NCBI RefSeq assembly: GCF_022808855.1
Contig: NZ_JAKZLF010000016.1
Span: 1-64,000, forward strand
DNA length: 64,000 nucleotides
Direction of reading: 5' to 3'
Source of the DNA: Anaeromyxobacter soli
Lineage (GTDB): Bacteria; Myxococcota; Myxococcia; Myxococcales; Anaeromyxobacteraceae
Under the pieces are notes generated by a model that was not told where the DNA came from, searched no databases, and saw nothing but the letters and a program-made list of their open reading frames with translations. Each line of letters begins with the position of its first letter. The first letter of the stretch is position 1. Of this stretch, positions 55,263-62,858 are shown piece after piece. Both the position numbers and the translations under genes were made by a program.

Positions 55263-55565
55263 ATGGTCCCCGTCACCTGGTACCTCTGGCTCGCCGCGGT
55301 CCTCTTCACCATCGGCCTCTCCGGCGTCCTCCTGAAGCGCAACGCGCTCATCGTGATGATGAGCGTCGAGCTGATGCTCAACGCGGCGAACCTCACGTTC
55401 CTCGCGTTCGCGCGGCAGTCGGGGAACATCGGCGGGCACGCCATCGCCTTCTTCGTCATCGCGGTCGCGGCGGCGGAGGCGGCGGTCGGGCTCGCGGTGG
55501 TCATCGCCATCTACCGCACCCGCGGCAGCGTGAACGTGGACGAGGTCCGCGCGCTGCGCGAGTGA
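55263..55565 (+). CDS. nuoK: NADH dehydrogenase I subunit K
   Basis: Small (100-residue) antiporter-like subunit of complex I with three helices. FTIGLSGVLLKRNALIVMMSVELMLNAANLTFLAFAR is the diagnostic stretch, with the buried Glu in SVELMLNA. It follows nuoJ by three bases and ends the cluster; nuoL, nuoM and nuoN are not here. Confidence 0.95.
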   Translation: MVPVTWYLWLAAVLFTIGLSGVLLKRNALIVMMSVELMLNAANLTFLAFARQSGNIGGHAIAFFVIAVAAAEAAVGLAVVIAIYRTRGSVNVDEVRALRE

Positions 55566-55621
55566 GCGTCGGTCCCTGACGGCGTCTCGGCCGACTTTCA
55601 CCGCCCCGGCGCGCGCCGCGG

Positions 55622-55627
55622 TAAGCT
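55622..55627 (+). promoter_or_regulatory. candidate -10 element (TAAGCT) of the Yip1-like gene
   Basis: TAAGCT ends six bases before the ATG at 55634, in the same context GTAAGCTCGC as at 33254. Confidence 0.3.
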
Positions 55628-55633
55628 CGCGGC

Positions 55634-56773
55634 ATGATCGCTCGCTGCGCCCGGTGCCAGGGCACGTTCCAGACCGACCGCTTCGGCCGCCAGATCTGCC
55701 CGCACTGCGGCGCGGAGCTGCTCCTCGCCGATCCGAACGCGCCGCCGCCCTCGGCCGTCGAGCCGCCGCCCGCGGCGCCGGCGCAGCCCGAGGCCCCCGC
55801 TCCTGCGAGCGAGGCGCCGGCAGGTGCCGGTGCCGCCCCCGAGGCGCCGCGGGAGCCGCCGCCGCCCTCCCCCGAGGCCCCTGCGCCCGAGCCGGCCTGG
55901 GCGCGCACGTCCAAGCAGCCGGTGTGGGGCGCACCGCCCCTGCCGCCCGAGCAGGCGGCGGGCAGAGGTCCGGAGCTACCGCCTCCGCCCGGCCCGCCGC
56001 CGGGCGGCTACGGGCCGCCGCCCGGGGGATGGGGCCCGCCGCCGCCGGGTGGCTGGGGGCCGCCGCCGGGGGTTCCGCCTGGACCGCAGGGACCGGAGGC
56101 GTCCGCGCCGTTCGCCGAGCGGCGGCAGCGCGGCATCTTCTCGTCCTTCGTCGAGACCCTGAAGCTCGTCGCCACGCAGCCGGGCGCCTTCTTCCGGCGC
56201 GTGCGCGTCGACCAGCCGGGGAGCGCGGTGCTCTTCGCGGTGATCGCCTACACGGTCGGCACGCTGTTCCAGGGGCTCTACAGCCTCGCGACCGGCAGCC
56301 GCGTCGCGGAGATGCTCGAGTCGGTGGCGGAGAACATGCCCGAGGAGCAGGCGCGCTACGTGCGCATGTACGTCGAGAGCATGTCCGGCGCGTCCACGAT
56401 CGCGCAGATCGTGCTCGCGCCCCTCGCCGCGCTCGTCGGCGTCTACCTGTGGGCGGCGATCGTCCACGGGATCCTGCTGCTCGTCCGCGGCGCGCCGCGC
56501 GGCTTCGGCGCGACGCTCACCGCCGTCGGCTACGCGCTCGGCCTCAACGTGCTGCTCATCGTGCCCGGCTGCGGCGGGTTCCTCGCGCTCGTGTGGGGCG
56601 TCGTCGCGATGATCATCGGCCTCGGCGAGACCCAGCGCTGCGGGCCCGGGAAGTCCACGCTCGCGGTGCTCTCGCCCGTGCTGCTCGTGCTCGTCTGCTC
56701 GTGCTGCGCCGCGATCGGCCTCGGCTTCGGCGGCATGCTGCAGGGCGGGCGCGGCCACTCGGTGAGCCTGTGA
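55634..56773 (+). CDS. zinc-ribbon, proline-rich, Yip1-domain membrane protein
   Basis: A 379-residue protein. A zinc ribbon with Cys5, Cys8, Cys22 and Cys25 opens the protein. A Pro/Gly/Ala-rich region (about 35-155) with repeats of GYGPPPGGWGPPP type follows and is probably unstructured. The rest is a Yip1-type membrane domain of about five helices (AVLFAVIAYTVGTLFQGLYSL, IAQIVLAPLAALVGVYLWAAI, LTAVGYALGLNVLLIVPGCGGFLALVWGVVAMIIGL). The function of bacterial Yip1-type proteins is not known; the neighbours are DUF2752 and PlsY, so a lipid or membrane role is possible. Stop overlaps the next start as GTGA. Confidence 0.8.
   Translation: MIARCARCQGTFQTDRFGRQICPHCGAELLLADPNAPPPSAVEPPPAAPAQPEAPAPASEAPAGAGAAPEAPREPPPPSPEAPAPEPAWARTSKQPVWGAPPLPPEQAAGRGPELPPPPGPPPGGYGPPPGGWGPPPPGGWGPPPGVPPGPQGPEASAPFAERRQRGIFSSFVETLKLVATQPGAFFRRVRVDQPGSAVLFAVIAYTVGTLFQGLYSLATGSRVAEMLESVAENMPEEQARYVRMYVESMSGASTIAQIVLAPLAALVGVYLWAAIVHGILLLVRGAPRGFGATLTAVGYALGLNVLLIVPGCGGFLALVWGVVAMIIGLGETQRCGPGKSTLAVLSPVLLVLVCSCCAAIGLGFGGMLQGGRGHSVSL
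55980..56080 (+). repeat. GC-rich tandem repeat coding for the Pro/Gly linker
   Basis: Imperfect repeats of about 27 bases (GGCTACGGGCCGCCGCCCG type) encode G-Y/W-G-P-P-P-G-G units. Inside the coding region, so a protein linker rather than a genomic element. Confidence 0.55.
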
Positions 56774-57180
56774 CGGAGGCGGTGCGCTGGCAGCGGACGG
56801 CGCGGTTCGGGCACGCCGAGGTGTTCGCGGTGATCGGCGCGCTCTCGTTCTTCGCGGCGCGCTTCCTGCCCCTCCTCTCCCTGCCCTTCGTGTGCCCGCT
56901 GCGCGGGCTCGCCGGCATCCCGTGCGCCACCTGCGGCATGACGCACGCCTTCGTCCACCTGGCGCACGGCGAGCTCGGCCGCGCGATCGCCGCGAGCCCG
57001 CTCGGCGCCGCGCTCGCCGCCGCCGCCTGGCTCTTCGCCGCGCTCGACCTGTCGCGCGCGGCGCTGGGCGCGCCGCTGCCGGTGCCCTCCGAGCGGCTCG
57101 CCCGCGGGGCCGTCGCGCTCGGGGTGCTCGCGCTGTTCGTCAACTGGGCGTACCTCGTCCTCCGGGAGATCGGCTCGTGA
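56770..57180 (+). CDS. DUF2752-family membrane protein
   Basis: A 136-residue membrane protein. GIPCATCGMTHAFVHLAHG with Cys52 and Cys55 is the diagnostic DUF2752 motif, C-x-x-C-G-x-T. Three membrane helices are visible (VFAVIGALSFFAARFLPLLSL, ALAAAAWLFAALDL, LGVLALFVNWAYLVL). GTG start overlapping the previous stop, and its own TGA overlaps the GTG of plsY. Function unknown. Confidence 0.82.
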   Translation: MTEAVRWQRTARFGHAEVFAVIGALSFFAARFLPLLSLPFVCPLRGLAGIPCATCGMTHAFVHLAHGELGRAIAASPLGAALAAAAWLFAALDLSRAALGAPLPVPSERLARGAVALGVLALFVNWAYLVLREIGS

Positions 57181-57788
57181 GCCACAGCGCGCTCGGCGTC
57201 CTGCTCGTCGTCGCCGGCTACCTGGCGGGCTCGATCCCGTTCGGCGTCCTCCTCGGCCGGCTGGTGCTCGGCGTCGACGTGCGCACCGTGGGCTCCGGGA
57301 ACATCGGCGCGACGAACGTCGCGCGCGCCGGCGGCAAGAAGATGGGCGTCCTGGTCCTGCTCCTCGACGCGGCGAAGGCCATCGTGCCCGTCCTCGTCGC
57401 GCGGGCGCTCCTCGCCGGCACGCCGCGGGCGGAGCTCTTCACCGTGCTCGTGGCGCTCGCCGCCTTCGTCGGCCACCTCTTCCCGGTGTGGCTCGGGTTC
57501 AAGGGCGGCAAGGGCGTCGCGACCGGGCTGGGCATCTTCGTCGTGCTCGCGCCGTGGGCCGCGCTCGGCGGGGTCGTCGCGTACCTCGTCGCCTACGGGA
57601 CGACGCGCATCTCCTCGGTGGGCTCGCTCGCGGGCACCGCCGTCTGCGCGATCGTGACCTTCGCGCTCCACGGCCCCGCGAGCCCGGTGAGCTGGGCGGG
57701 GGTCGCCCTCGCGGCGCTCATCGTGCTGCGCCACCGCGAGAACATCGGGCGGCTCGTGCGCGGCGAGGAGAAGCGGATGCGCGTTTGA
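57177..57788 (+). CDS. plsY: glycerol-3-phosphate acyltransferase PlsY
   Basis: Inner-membrane enzyme that makes lysophosphatidic acid from acyl-phosphate and glycerol-3-phosphate, the first step of phospholipid synthesis. The 203-residue protein has the three conserved loops: GSGNIGATNVAR, GFKGGKGVATGLG and RHRENIGRL. Five hydrophobic helices fit the family. GTG start overlapping the DUF2752 stop. Its partner PlsX is not in the window. Confidence 0.96.
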   Translation: MSHSALGVLLVVAGYLAGSIPFGVLLGRLVLGVDVRTVGSGNIGATNVARAGGKKMGVLVLLLDAAKAIVPVLVARALLAGTPRAELFTVLVALAAFVGHLFPVWLGFKGGKGVATGLGIFVVLAPWAALGGVVAYLVAYGTTRISSVGSLAGTAVCAIVTFALHGPASPVSWAGVALAALIVLRHRENIGRLVRGEEKRMRV

Positions 57789-57816
57789 GCGCCGCGGCCT
57801 TCCCGCGCGCGCCGCG

Positions 57817-60594
57817 CTACACGTTCGGGATCGGCGAGACCTCGCCCACCGGCCGGATGAGCACCTGGCGAGGCTTCACGCCGTTCGCCGGGCCGACCAC
57901 GCCCTCGCGCTCCATGCGCTCGATGATCTTCGCGGCCTTGTTGTAGCCGAGGCGCATCTCGCGCTGGAGCTTCGAGACCGAGACCTCCTCCATGCGCGAG
58001 ACGAGGTCGAGCGCCTGGTCGTAGACCGGGTCGTCGTCGTCGGAGTCGTAGCGGCCATCCCCGCCGCCCTCGCGCGTCTTGAGGATCGAGTCGTCGTAGA
58101 CCGGCTTGCCCTGCTCCTTGAGGAACTCGACGACGCGCTGCAGCTCCTCCTCGGAGACGAAGGCGCCCTGAACGCGCGTGACCGGCTGCGTGGCGGTCAA
58201 GACGAGCATGTCGCCGTCGCCGAGCAGGGCCTCCGCCCCCGGGCCGTTGATGATGGTCTGCGAGTCGTGGCGCGAGGCGAGCCGGAAGCTGATGCGGGCC
58301 GGGAAGTTGTTCTTGATCATCCCGGTGATGACGTCCGTCGACGGGCGCTGCGTCGCGACGATGAGGTGGATGCCGGTCGCGCGCGCCTTCTGGGCCAGGC
58401 GCGCGAGCGAGATCTCGACCTCGCGCGGCGCGGTCATCATGAGGTCGGCGAGCTCGTCGATGACCACCACGATGTAGGGCAGCTTCTGCGGCAGCTTCTT
58501 CTCGTCGCGGGCCGCCACCGGGTCCGCCGGCGGGGGCGCGGTGGGATCCTCGAACTCGGGGCTCGCGAGCACGGGCTCCGGCGCGGCCTCGGCGGCCGCC
58601 GCGCGCGCGGCGGCCTCCTCCTCGGTCTCGCCGGCGACCTCGTCGACCACCACGAGCTTCCGGGGCGGCGGCGCGTCCTTCTCCTCGAACGTGCGGCTCT
58701 CGGCGCGGAGCTTCTCGACCTTGCCGTTGTAGCTCTTGAGGTCCTTGGAGCCCGTGTCGGCGAGGACCTGCGTCCGGCGCTCCATCTCGTCCACCGCCCA
58801 CTGCAGCGCCCGGGCGGCCTTCTGCGGATCGGTCACGACCGGGAGGAGCAGGTGCGGGATGTCCTCGTAGAGCGACAGCTCCGTCATCTTCGGGTCGACC
58901 ATGATCATCCGCACCTCCGCCGGCGTCTGCCGGTAGAGGAGCGAGCAGATCATGGTGTTGAGGCCGACCGACTTGCCCGAGCCGGTGGTGCCGGCGATGA
59001 GGAGGTGCGGCATCCGCTGCAGATCCACGCAGTACGGGATGCCCTCGATGTTCTTGCCCAGGCCGAGCGGCATGAACCCGCCCGCGGAGGCGAACGCCTC
59101 GGACTCGAGGATGTCGCGCAGGTAGACCGTGGCGCGGTCGCGGTTCGGGACCTCGATGCCCACCACGCCCTTGCCCGGGATCGGCGCGATGATGCGGATC
59201 CGCGTGGCGCTGAGCGCCATCGTGAGCTCCTTGTCGAGGTTCTCGATGCGGGCGAGCTTCACGCCCGCCACCGGAGAGAACTCGTAGAGCGTCACGACCG
59301 GGCCGGGCCGGATGTGCTTGATGACGCCGTCGACGCCGTGCTGCTCGAGCGTCGCGACGATGACGTCGGCGACGCGCGTGAGGGCCTGCTCGTCGACGGC
59401 CTTGGCCTTCTCCTCGTGCGCGTCGAGGATCTCCGCCGAGGGGAGCTTGAAGACGTCGCCCGCCTTGGTGAAGGCGAACGCGGGGACCTCCTTCTTCTTG
59501 TCCTTCTTCTTCCCGCGCTCGAGCATCGCCTGCGAGACGATGATCTCCGGGCGGGCGGGCGGCGTCGGCGGCTCGGGCAGCGGCTCGGGCGCGGCGGCCT
59601 CGGCGGCCGGCAGCTCCACCACCGCAGCGGCCTTCGCCGCGGCGGGCTCCTGCTCCTCGCGCGCCTTGCGGCGCTTCCGGGCCGGGGGCTCGGCGGGCTC
59701 CGGCTCCTCGGCGGGGGCCGGGGCGGCGAGGCCGCTCACCCAGGCCGGATCCTCGAACCCGGTGCGGCGCGCGTGCTCGATGGCGAGCGCGGTCGCGACG
59801 GCGCGCGCCTCCTCGCGCGAGTCGTCGTCATCCGCCTCGACCGAGGCGGCGTCCGCGAGCGCCTCCTCGCCGGCGCGGCGCTTCCGGTCGGCCTCCTCGT
59901 CCGCGCGCAGCTCGGCGACGGCGATGCGGTGCTCCTCGACCGCGGCCGCCACCCGGTCCGACGCGAACCCGAACAGCCCGCGCGCGAGGTCGGTGAGGAA
60001 GCCGCCGATCGTCTGCGGCTTCACGTCGGCCGCCACGATGAGGGCGACGACGCCGGTGGCGGTCACGACGATGGCGCTGCCCCAGGTCGAGAGGAGCCCC
60101 TCGGCGTTCGCGCTGAGCGCGCGCCCCACCGCGCCGCCCGCCGGGAACGACGCGACGACGTGGGCGCCGAGCGCGAGGTGGCCGAGCGTCGCCACGCAGA
60201 GCGTGAGGACGGCGTAGGCGACCGCGGAGACGATGGAGAGCCGCGGCGACGCGCCGCGGAAGAGCCGCCAGGCGGCGGCCCCGAGCGCGACGGGCAGGAC
60301 GAGCGCGGAGAACCCCAGCACGCCGTAGACGGCCGCGGCGAGGCTGTGCCCGACCGGGCCGACGAGGTTCGAGGGGGCCATGCCGCGCGCGATGAGCGCG
60401 CCGTCGAGGGACGAGTAGGTCGCGAGGGCGAGGCCGCTCGTCGCCGCGAGGGCGAGGAGCACCACCGCCCCGACGTCGCGGGCCATCCCGGTGCGCGGCG
60501 CCTTCTGCGCCCCGCCGCGCGGCTCCGCCTTCCGATCGCCCTTCTTCGGGCGCTCCTTCTCGGGAAGACGACGGTTGGACCTGGCCTTGCCCAT
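57817..60594 (-). CDS. ftsK: DNA translocase FtsK
   Basis: Septal DNA pump that moves chromosomes into daughter cells. The 925-residue protein has four or five N-terminal membrane helices (about 40-210), a Pro/Ala/Glu-rich linker (about 210-365), and the motor. The motor has Walker A GTTGSGKS at 535-542, MVDPKMTELSLYEDIPHLLLPV, and Walker B VVIDELADLMM. It ends with the gamma winged-helix domain (VSVSKLQREMRLGYNKAAKIIERMEREGVVG) that reads KOPS. An insert of about 60 residues rich in Glu/Ala/Asp lies between Walker A and B. The GTG at 60606 has GAGGGG upstream and is an alternative start. Confidence 0.95.
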   Translation of the reverse strand: MGKARSNRRLPEKERPKKGDRKAEPRGGAQKAPRTGMARDVGAVVLLALAATSGLALATYSSLDGALIARGMAPSNLVGPVGHSLAAAVYGVLGFSALVLPVALGAAAWRLFRGASPRLSIVSAVAYAVLTLCVATLGHLALGAHVVASFPAGGAVGRALSANAEGLLSTWGSAIVVTATGVVALIVAADVKPQTIGGFLTDLARGLFGFASDRVAAAVEEHRIAVAELRADEEADRKRRAGEEALADAASVEADDDDSREEARAVATALAIEHARRTGFEDPAWVSGLAAPAPAEEPEPAEPPARKRRKAREEQEPAAAKAAAVVELPAAEAAAPEPLPEPPTPPARPEIIVSQAMLERGKKKDKKKEVPAFAFTKAGDVFKLPSAEILDAHEEKAKAVDEQALTRVADVIVATLEQHGVDGVIKHIRPGPVVTLYEFSPVAGVKLARIENLDKELTMALSATRIRIIAPIPGKGVVGIEVPNRDRATVYLRDILESEAFASAGGFMPLGLGKNIEGIPYCVDLQRMPHLLIAGTTGSGKSVGLNTMICSLLYRQTPAEVRMIMVDPKMTELSLYEDIPHLLLPVVTDPQKAARALQWAVDEMERRTQVLADTGSKDLKSYNGKVEKLRAESRTFEEKDAPPPRKLVVVDEVAGETEEEAAARAAAAEAAPEPVLASPEFEDPTAPPPADPVAARDEKKLPQKLPYIVVVIDELADLMMTAPREVEISLARLAQKARATGIHLIVATQRPSTDVITGMIKNNFPARISFRLASRHDSQTIINGPGAEALLGDGDMLVLTATQPVTRVQGAFVSEEELQRVVEFLKEQGKPVYDDSILKTREGGGDGRYDSDDDDPVYDQALDLVSRMEEVSVSKLQREMRLGYNKAAKIIERMEREGVVGPANGVKPRQVLIRPVGEVSPIPNV

Positions 60595-60705
60595 GCGCGC
60601 GACCACCTGCCCCTCGCTCCGTGAAACGCCCGCGCCGCGGTGCTGCCACGCGGGCGCACCCGGGCCCGCCTCGAACGGACGAGGTCCCGTCCAGCCGAGG
60701 ATATC

Positions 60706-60730
60706 GGGGTGACCCCGGGGGTCAATTTTT
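60706..60730. other. palindrome with T-tract between ftsK and the zinc-ribbon/TPR gene
   Basis: TGACCCC-G-GGGGTCA at 60710-60724 is a perfect odd palindrome followed on the plus strand by ATTTTT (60725-60730). GGGGTGACCCC at 60706-60716 is an overlapping hairpin. Reads like a plus-strand intrinsic terminator, yet it stands upstream of a plus-strand gene and downstream of nothing transcribed that way. Confidence 0.45.
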
Positions 60731-60788
60731 CGGCGGACGGCGAAACCTCGCGTAAAATCCGCGGAACTCGCGACTTTTTCGGAGCGCC

Positions 60789-62216
60789 ATGGACGTCCGC
60801 TGCGAGCGCTGCAAGGCCCAGTACGTCTTCGACGACGAGCAGATCACGCCGTCGGGGCTGGCGGTCCAGTGCACCAACTGCGGGCACCTCTTCAGGGTGA
60901 AGAAGAAGGAGCTCGTGGTGACCGTGCCGGTGAAGCCCGGCGAGCTCGACTTCGCGCCCATGCCGGCGAGCGCGGCCGCGCCCGGCGCGACCGCCTCGGC
61001 CGCAGCGCGGAGCAGCGCGCGAGAGTGGCGCGTGAGGCGCCCCGGCGGTGCCGTGCTCACCTGCCGCGAGCTCACGACCGTCCAGAAGTGGATCGTGGAG
61101 GGGAAGGTCGCGCGCGAGGACGAGATCTCGGCCGGCGGCGACTCCTGGAGGCGGCTCGGCGAGATCGAGGAGCTCTCGAGCTTCTTCTCGGTGGTGGCGG
61201 AGGCGGAGCGCGCTCGAGCGACGCCCGTCGAGACGCCGCGCCCGCCCACGCGCGTGCCGCCACCGCCGCCCTCCGGCTTTCCGCCGCCTGCGCTGCCGCT
61301 CCCCCCGCCCGGAGAGCTCACGTGGCCGGCGCGAGCGAGCGAGGCACGCGCGGCCGAGCCGTCGGCGCGGCCTCGCCGCCGGGGCCTGCGCGCCGCTCTC
61401 CTCGTCGCGCTCCTGGCGGTCGCCGCGGGCGCCGGGGCCTACGCGCTCGTCCCGGGCAGGATGGGACGGATGGTGCGCGGGGTCCTGGGGCGCGGCCCGA
61501 CCGAAACCACGATCCCGACCGCGACCGCGACCGCGACCTCAACCCCGACCGCGACCGCGAGCGCGACCCCGTCTGCGACTCCGACCGCGCCCTCGGACGC
61601 GCCCGCTACCCCGACGGCGAGCGCGGCGGCGACACCAGCGGCCGACCCCTCCGCAGCGCCAGCCGGGCGCGCCCCCGAGCCCGCGCCTCCCGCTGAAGCC
61701 GCCCACGCGGACGGACGCCCTGCTGGCTCACCGGCTGCCCCGGGCCCTGAGCTCTCGCCCTCCGCCACGCCTGCCGTCCTCGCGCCCGGGGCGGCGCCCG
61801 CCGCCGTGGTCCCTGCCTCGGCAGAGGCCGCCCCGGCGGCGAAGCCGGCGCGCCCCCGCGGCCCCAAGGCGCTCCTCGCCGAGGCGGGGCGGCTCCGCGC
61901 GCGAGGCGATGCCACCGGTGCGCTCGAGCTCTACGGCCGGCTCGTCTCGGACGATCCCGAGAACGTCGCGGCCCTGACGGGCCGGGGGCTGTGCTATCTC
62001 GATCTGTCTCGTTACGCCCCGGCCGCGGCCAGCTTCGAGAGCGCGCTGAAGCTCGTCCCGTCGCACGCGGACGCGCTCCTCGGCCTCGCCGAGGCGTACC
62101 GGGCGCAGGGACGGGACGCGGACGCCATCCGCTGCTACGAGAGATACCTGGCGGAGCACCCCGACGGCGAAGAGGCCGCCGTCGCGCGCAACGCCATCGC
62201 CGAGCTGAGGAGATGA
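60789..62216 (+). CDS. zinc-ribbon/TPR membrane protein
   Basis: A 475-residue protein. The N-terminus is a MJ0042-type zinc ribbon (Cys5, Cys8, Cys28, Cys31). A GYF-like module follows, with WRVRRPGGAVLTCRELTTVQKWIVEGKVAREDEIS and DSWRRLGEIEELSSFF. A Pro-rich part leads to a single membrane helix near 200-220 (AALLVALLAVAAGAGAYALV). A Pro/Thr/Ala-rich linker follows, then about three TPR repeats at the end (ALELYGRLVSDDPENVAALTGRGLCYLDL and on). This layout is typical of Myxococcota proteins. TAAAAT at 60753-60758 is a likely -10, and CGGAG precedes the ATG. Function unknown. Confidence 0.8.
   Translation: MDVRCERCKAQYVFDDEQITPSGLAVQCTNCGHLFRVKKKELVVTVPVKPGELDFAPMPASAAAPGATASAAARSSAREWRVRRPGGAVLTCRELTTVQKWIVEGKVAREDEISAGGDSWRRLGEIEELSSFFSVVAEAERARATPVETPRPPTRVPPPPPSGFPPPALPLPPPGELTWPARASEARAAEPSARPRRRGLRAALLVALLAVAAGAGAYALVPGRMGRMVRGVLGRGPTETTIPTATATATSTPTATASATPSATPTAPSDAPATPTASAAATPAADPSAAPAGRAPEPAPPAEAAHADGRPAGSPAAPGPELSPSATPAVLAPGAAPAAVVPASAEAAPAAKPARPRGPKALLAEAGRLRARGDATGALELYGRLVSDDPENVAALTGRGLCYLDLSRYAPAAASFESALKLVPSHADALLGLAEAYRAQGRDADAIRCYERYLAEHPDGEEAAVARNAIAELRR
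61515..61580 (+). repeat. tandem GACCGC-type repeat in the linker
   Basis: The hexamer GACCGC and close variants recur about eight times, coding for Thr-Ala pairs (TATATATSTPTATA). A coding simple repeat that could vary in number between strains. Confidence 0.6.
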
Positions 62217-62563
62217 CCGACATGCCGGATCGCGGAACCCCTGGGAAGCCGTCCACCACCGAAGACGAGTACTTCGTCCGCGAGGACGCGGAGAAGAAGC
62301 GCAGGCTCGCCCTCCAGGTGAAGAAGCAGACCGAGGCGGCCGAGCTGCAGCGGCTCAAGGAGCTGCACTGGATGCGCTGCCCCAAGTGCGGGATGCAGAT
62401 GCACGAGGTGCGGCTGCGCGGGGTGGACGTCGACGTGTGCTTCTCCTGCAACGGCGTCTTCCTCGACGAGGGAGAGCTGAGCCACCTCGAGAAGCCCGAG
62501 TCGAAGGGCGTCATGGCCTCGATCCTGAACTGGTTCAAGCCCGAGACGAAGAAGCCGGTCTAG
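62213..62563 (+). CDS. small zinc-ribbon (zf-TFIIB) protein
   Basis: A 116-residue protein with a basic helix (AEKKRRLALQVKKQTEAAELQRLKE) and a TFIIB-type zinc ribbon (C56-P-K-C59 ... C76-F-S-C79). GVFLDEGELSHL after the ribbon is the typical family extension. The ATG at 62213 overlaps the previous stop as ATGA and GAGGAG lies upstream, so it is coupled to the TPR protein gene. Molecular function unknown. Confidence 0.85.
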   Translation: MTDMPDRGTPGKPSTTEDEYFVREDAEKKRRLALQVKKQTEAAELQRLKELHWMRCPKCGMQMHEVRLRGVDVDVCFSCNGVFLDEGELSHLEKPESKGVMASILNWFKPETKKPV

Positions 62564-62570
62564 GCGCGAC

Positions 62571-62858
62571 ATGGCCCTCACGCTCGACGAGGTCCGGCGC
62601 ATCGCGGCGCTGGCGCGGCTCCGGCTTTCGCCGGAAGAGGAGCAGACCTTCGCTGGTCAGCTCTCGGCCATCCTCGATCACGTCGCGCAGCTCTCCGAGC
62701 TCGACGTGTCGGGGGTGGAGCCGATGACGCACGCCCTCGCCGAGGGCGTGCCCCTCCGCGCCGACGAGGTCCGCCCCGGCCTCCTTCCCGACGAGGCGCT
62801 CGCGAACGCGCCCGCCCGCGAGGACACGTTCTTCGTCGTGCCGAGGATCATCGAGTGA
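62571..62858 (+). CDS. gatC: aspartyl/glutamyl-tRNA amidotransferase subunit C
   Basis: A 95-residue subunit that stabilises GatA in the GatCAB complex, which converts Glu-tRNA(Gln) or Asp-tRNA(Asn) to the amide forms. The whole sequence fits Gat[54 protein letters not shown], then the extended [34 protein letters not shown]. The stop overlaps the gatA GTG. Confidence 0.96.
   Translation: MALTLDEVRRIAALARLRLSPEEEQTFAGQLSAILDHVAQLSELDVSGVEPMTHALAEGVPLRADEVRPGLLPDEALANAPAREDTFFVVPRIIE

Noticed and set aside
53145-55934. 929-codon open frame antisense to nuoEFJK
   Set aside because: The four nuo genes are unambiguous on the other strand; this is a shadow of them.
61500-61620. CRISPR-like tandem repeat
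   Set aside because: The hexamer repeats are contiguous, without spacers, and keep the reading frame of a Thr/Ala/Pro linker.
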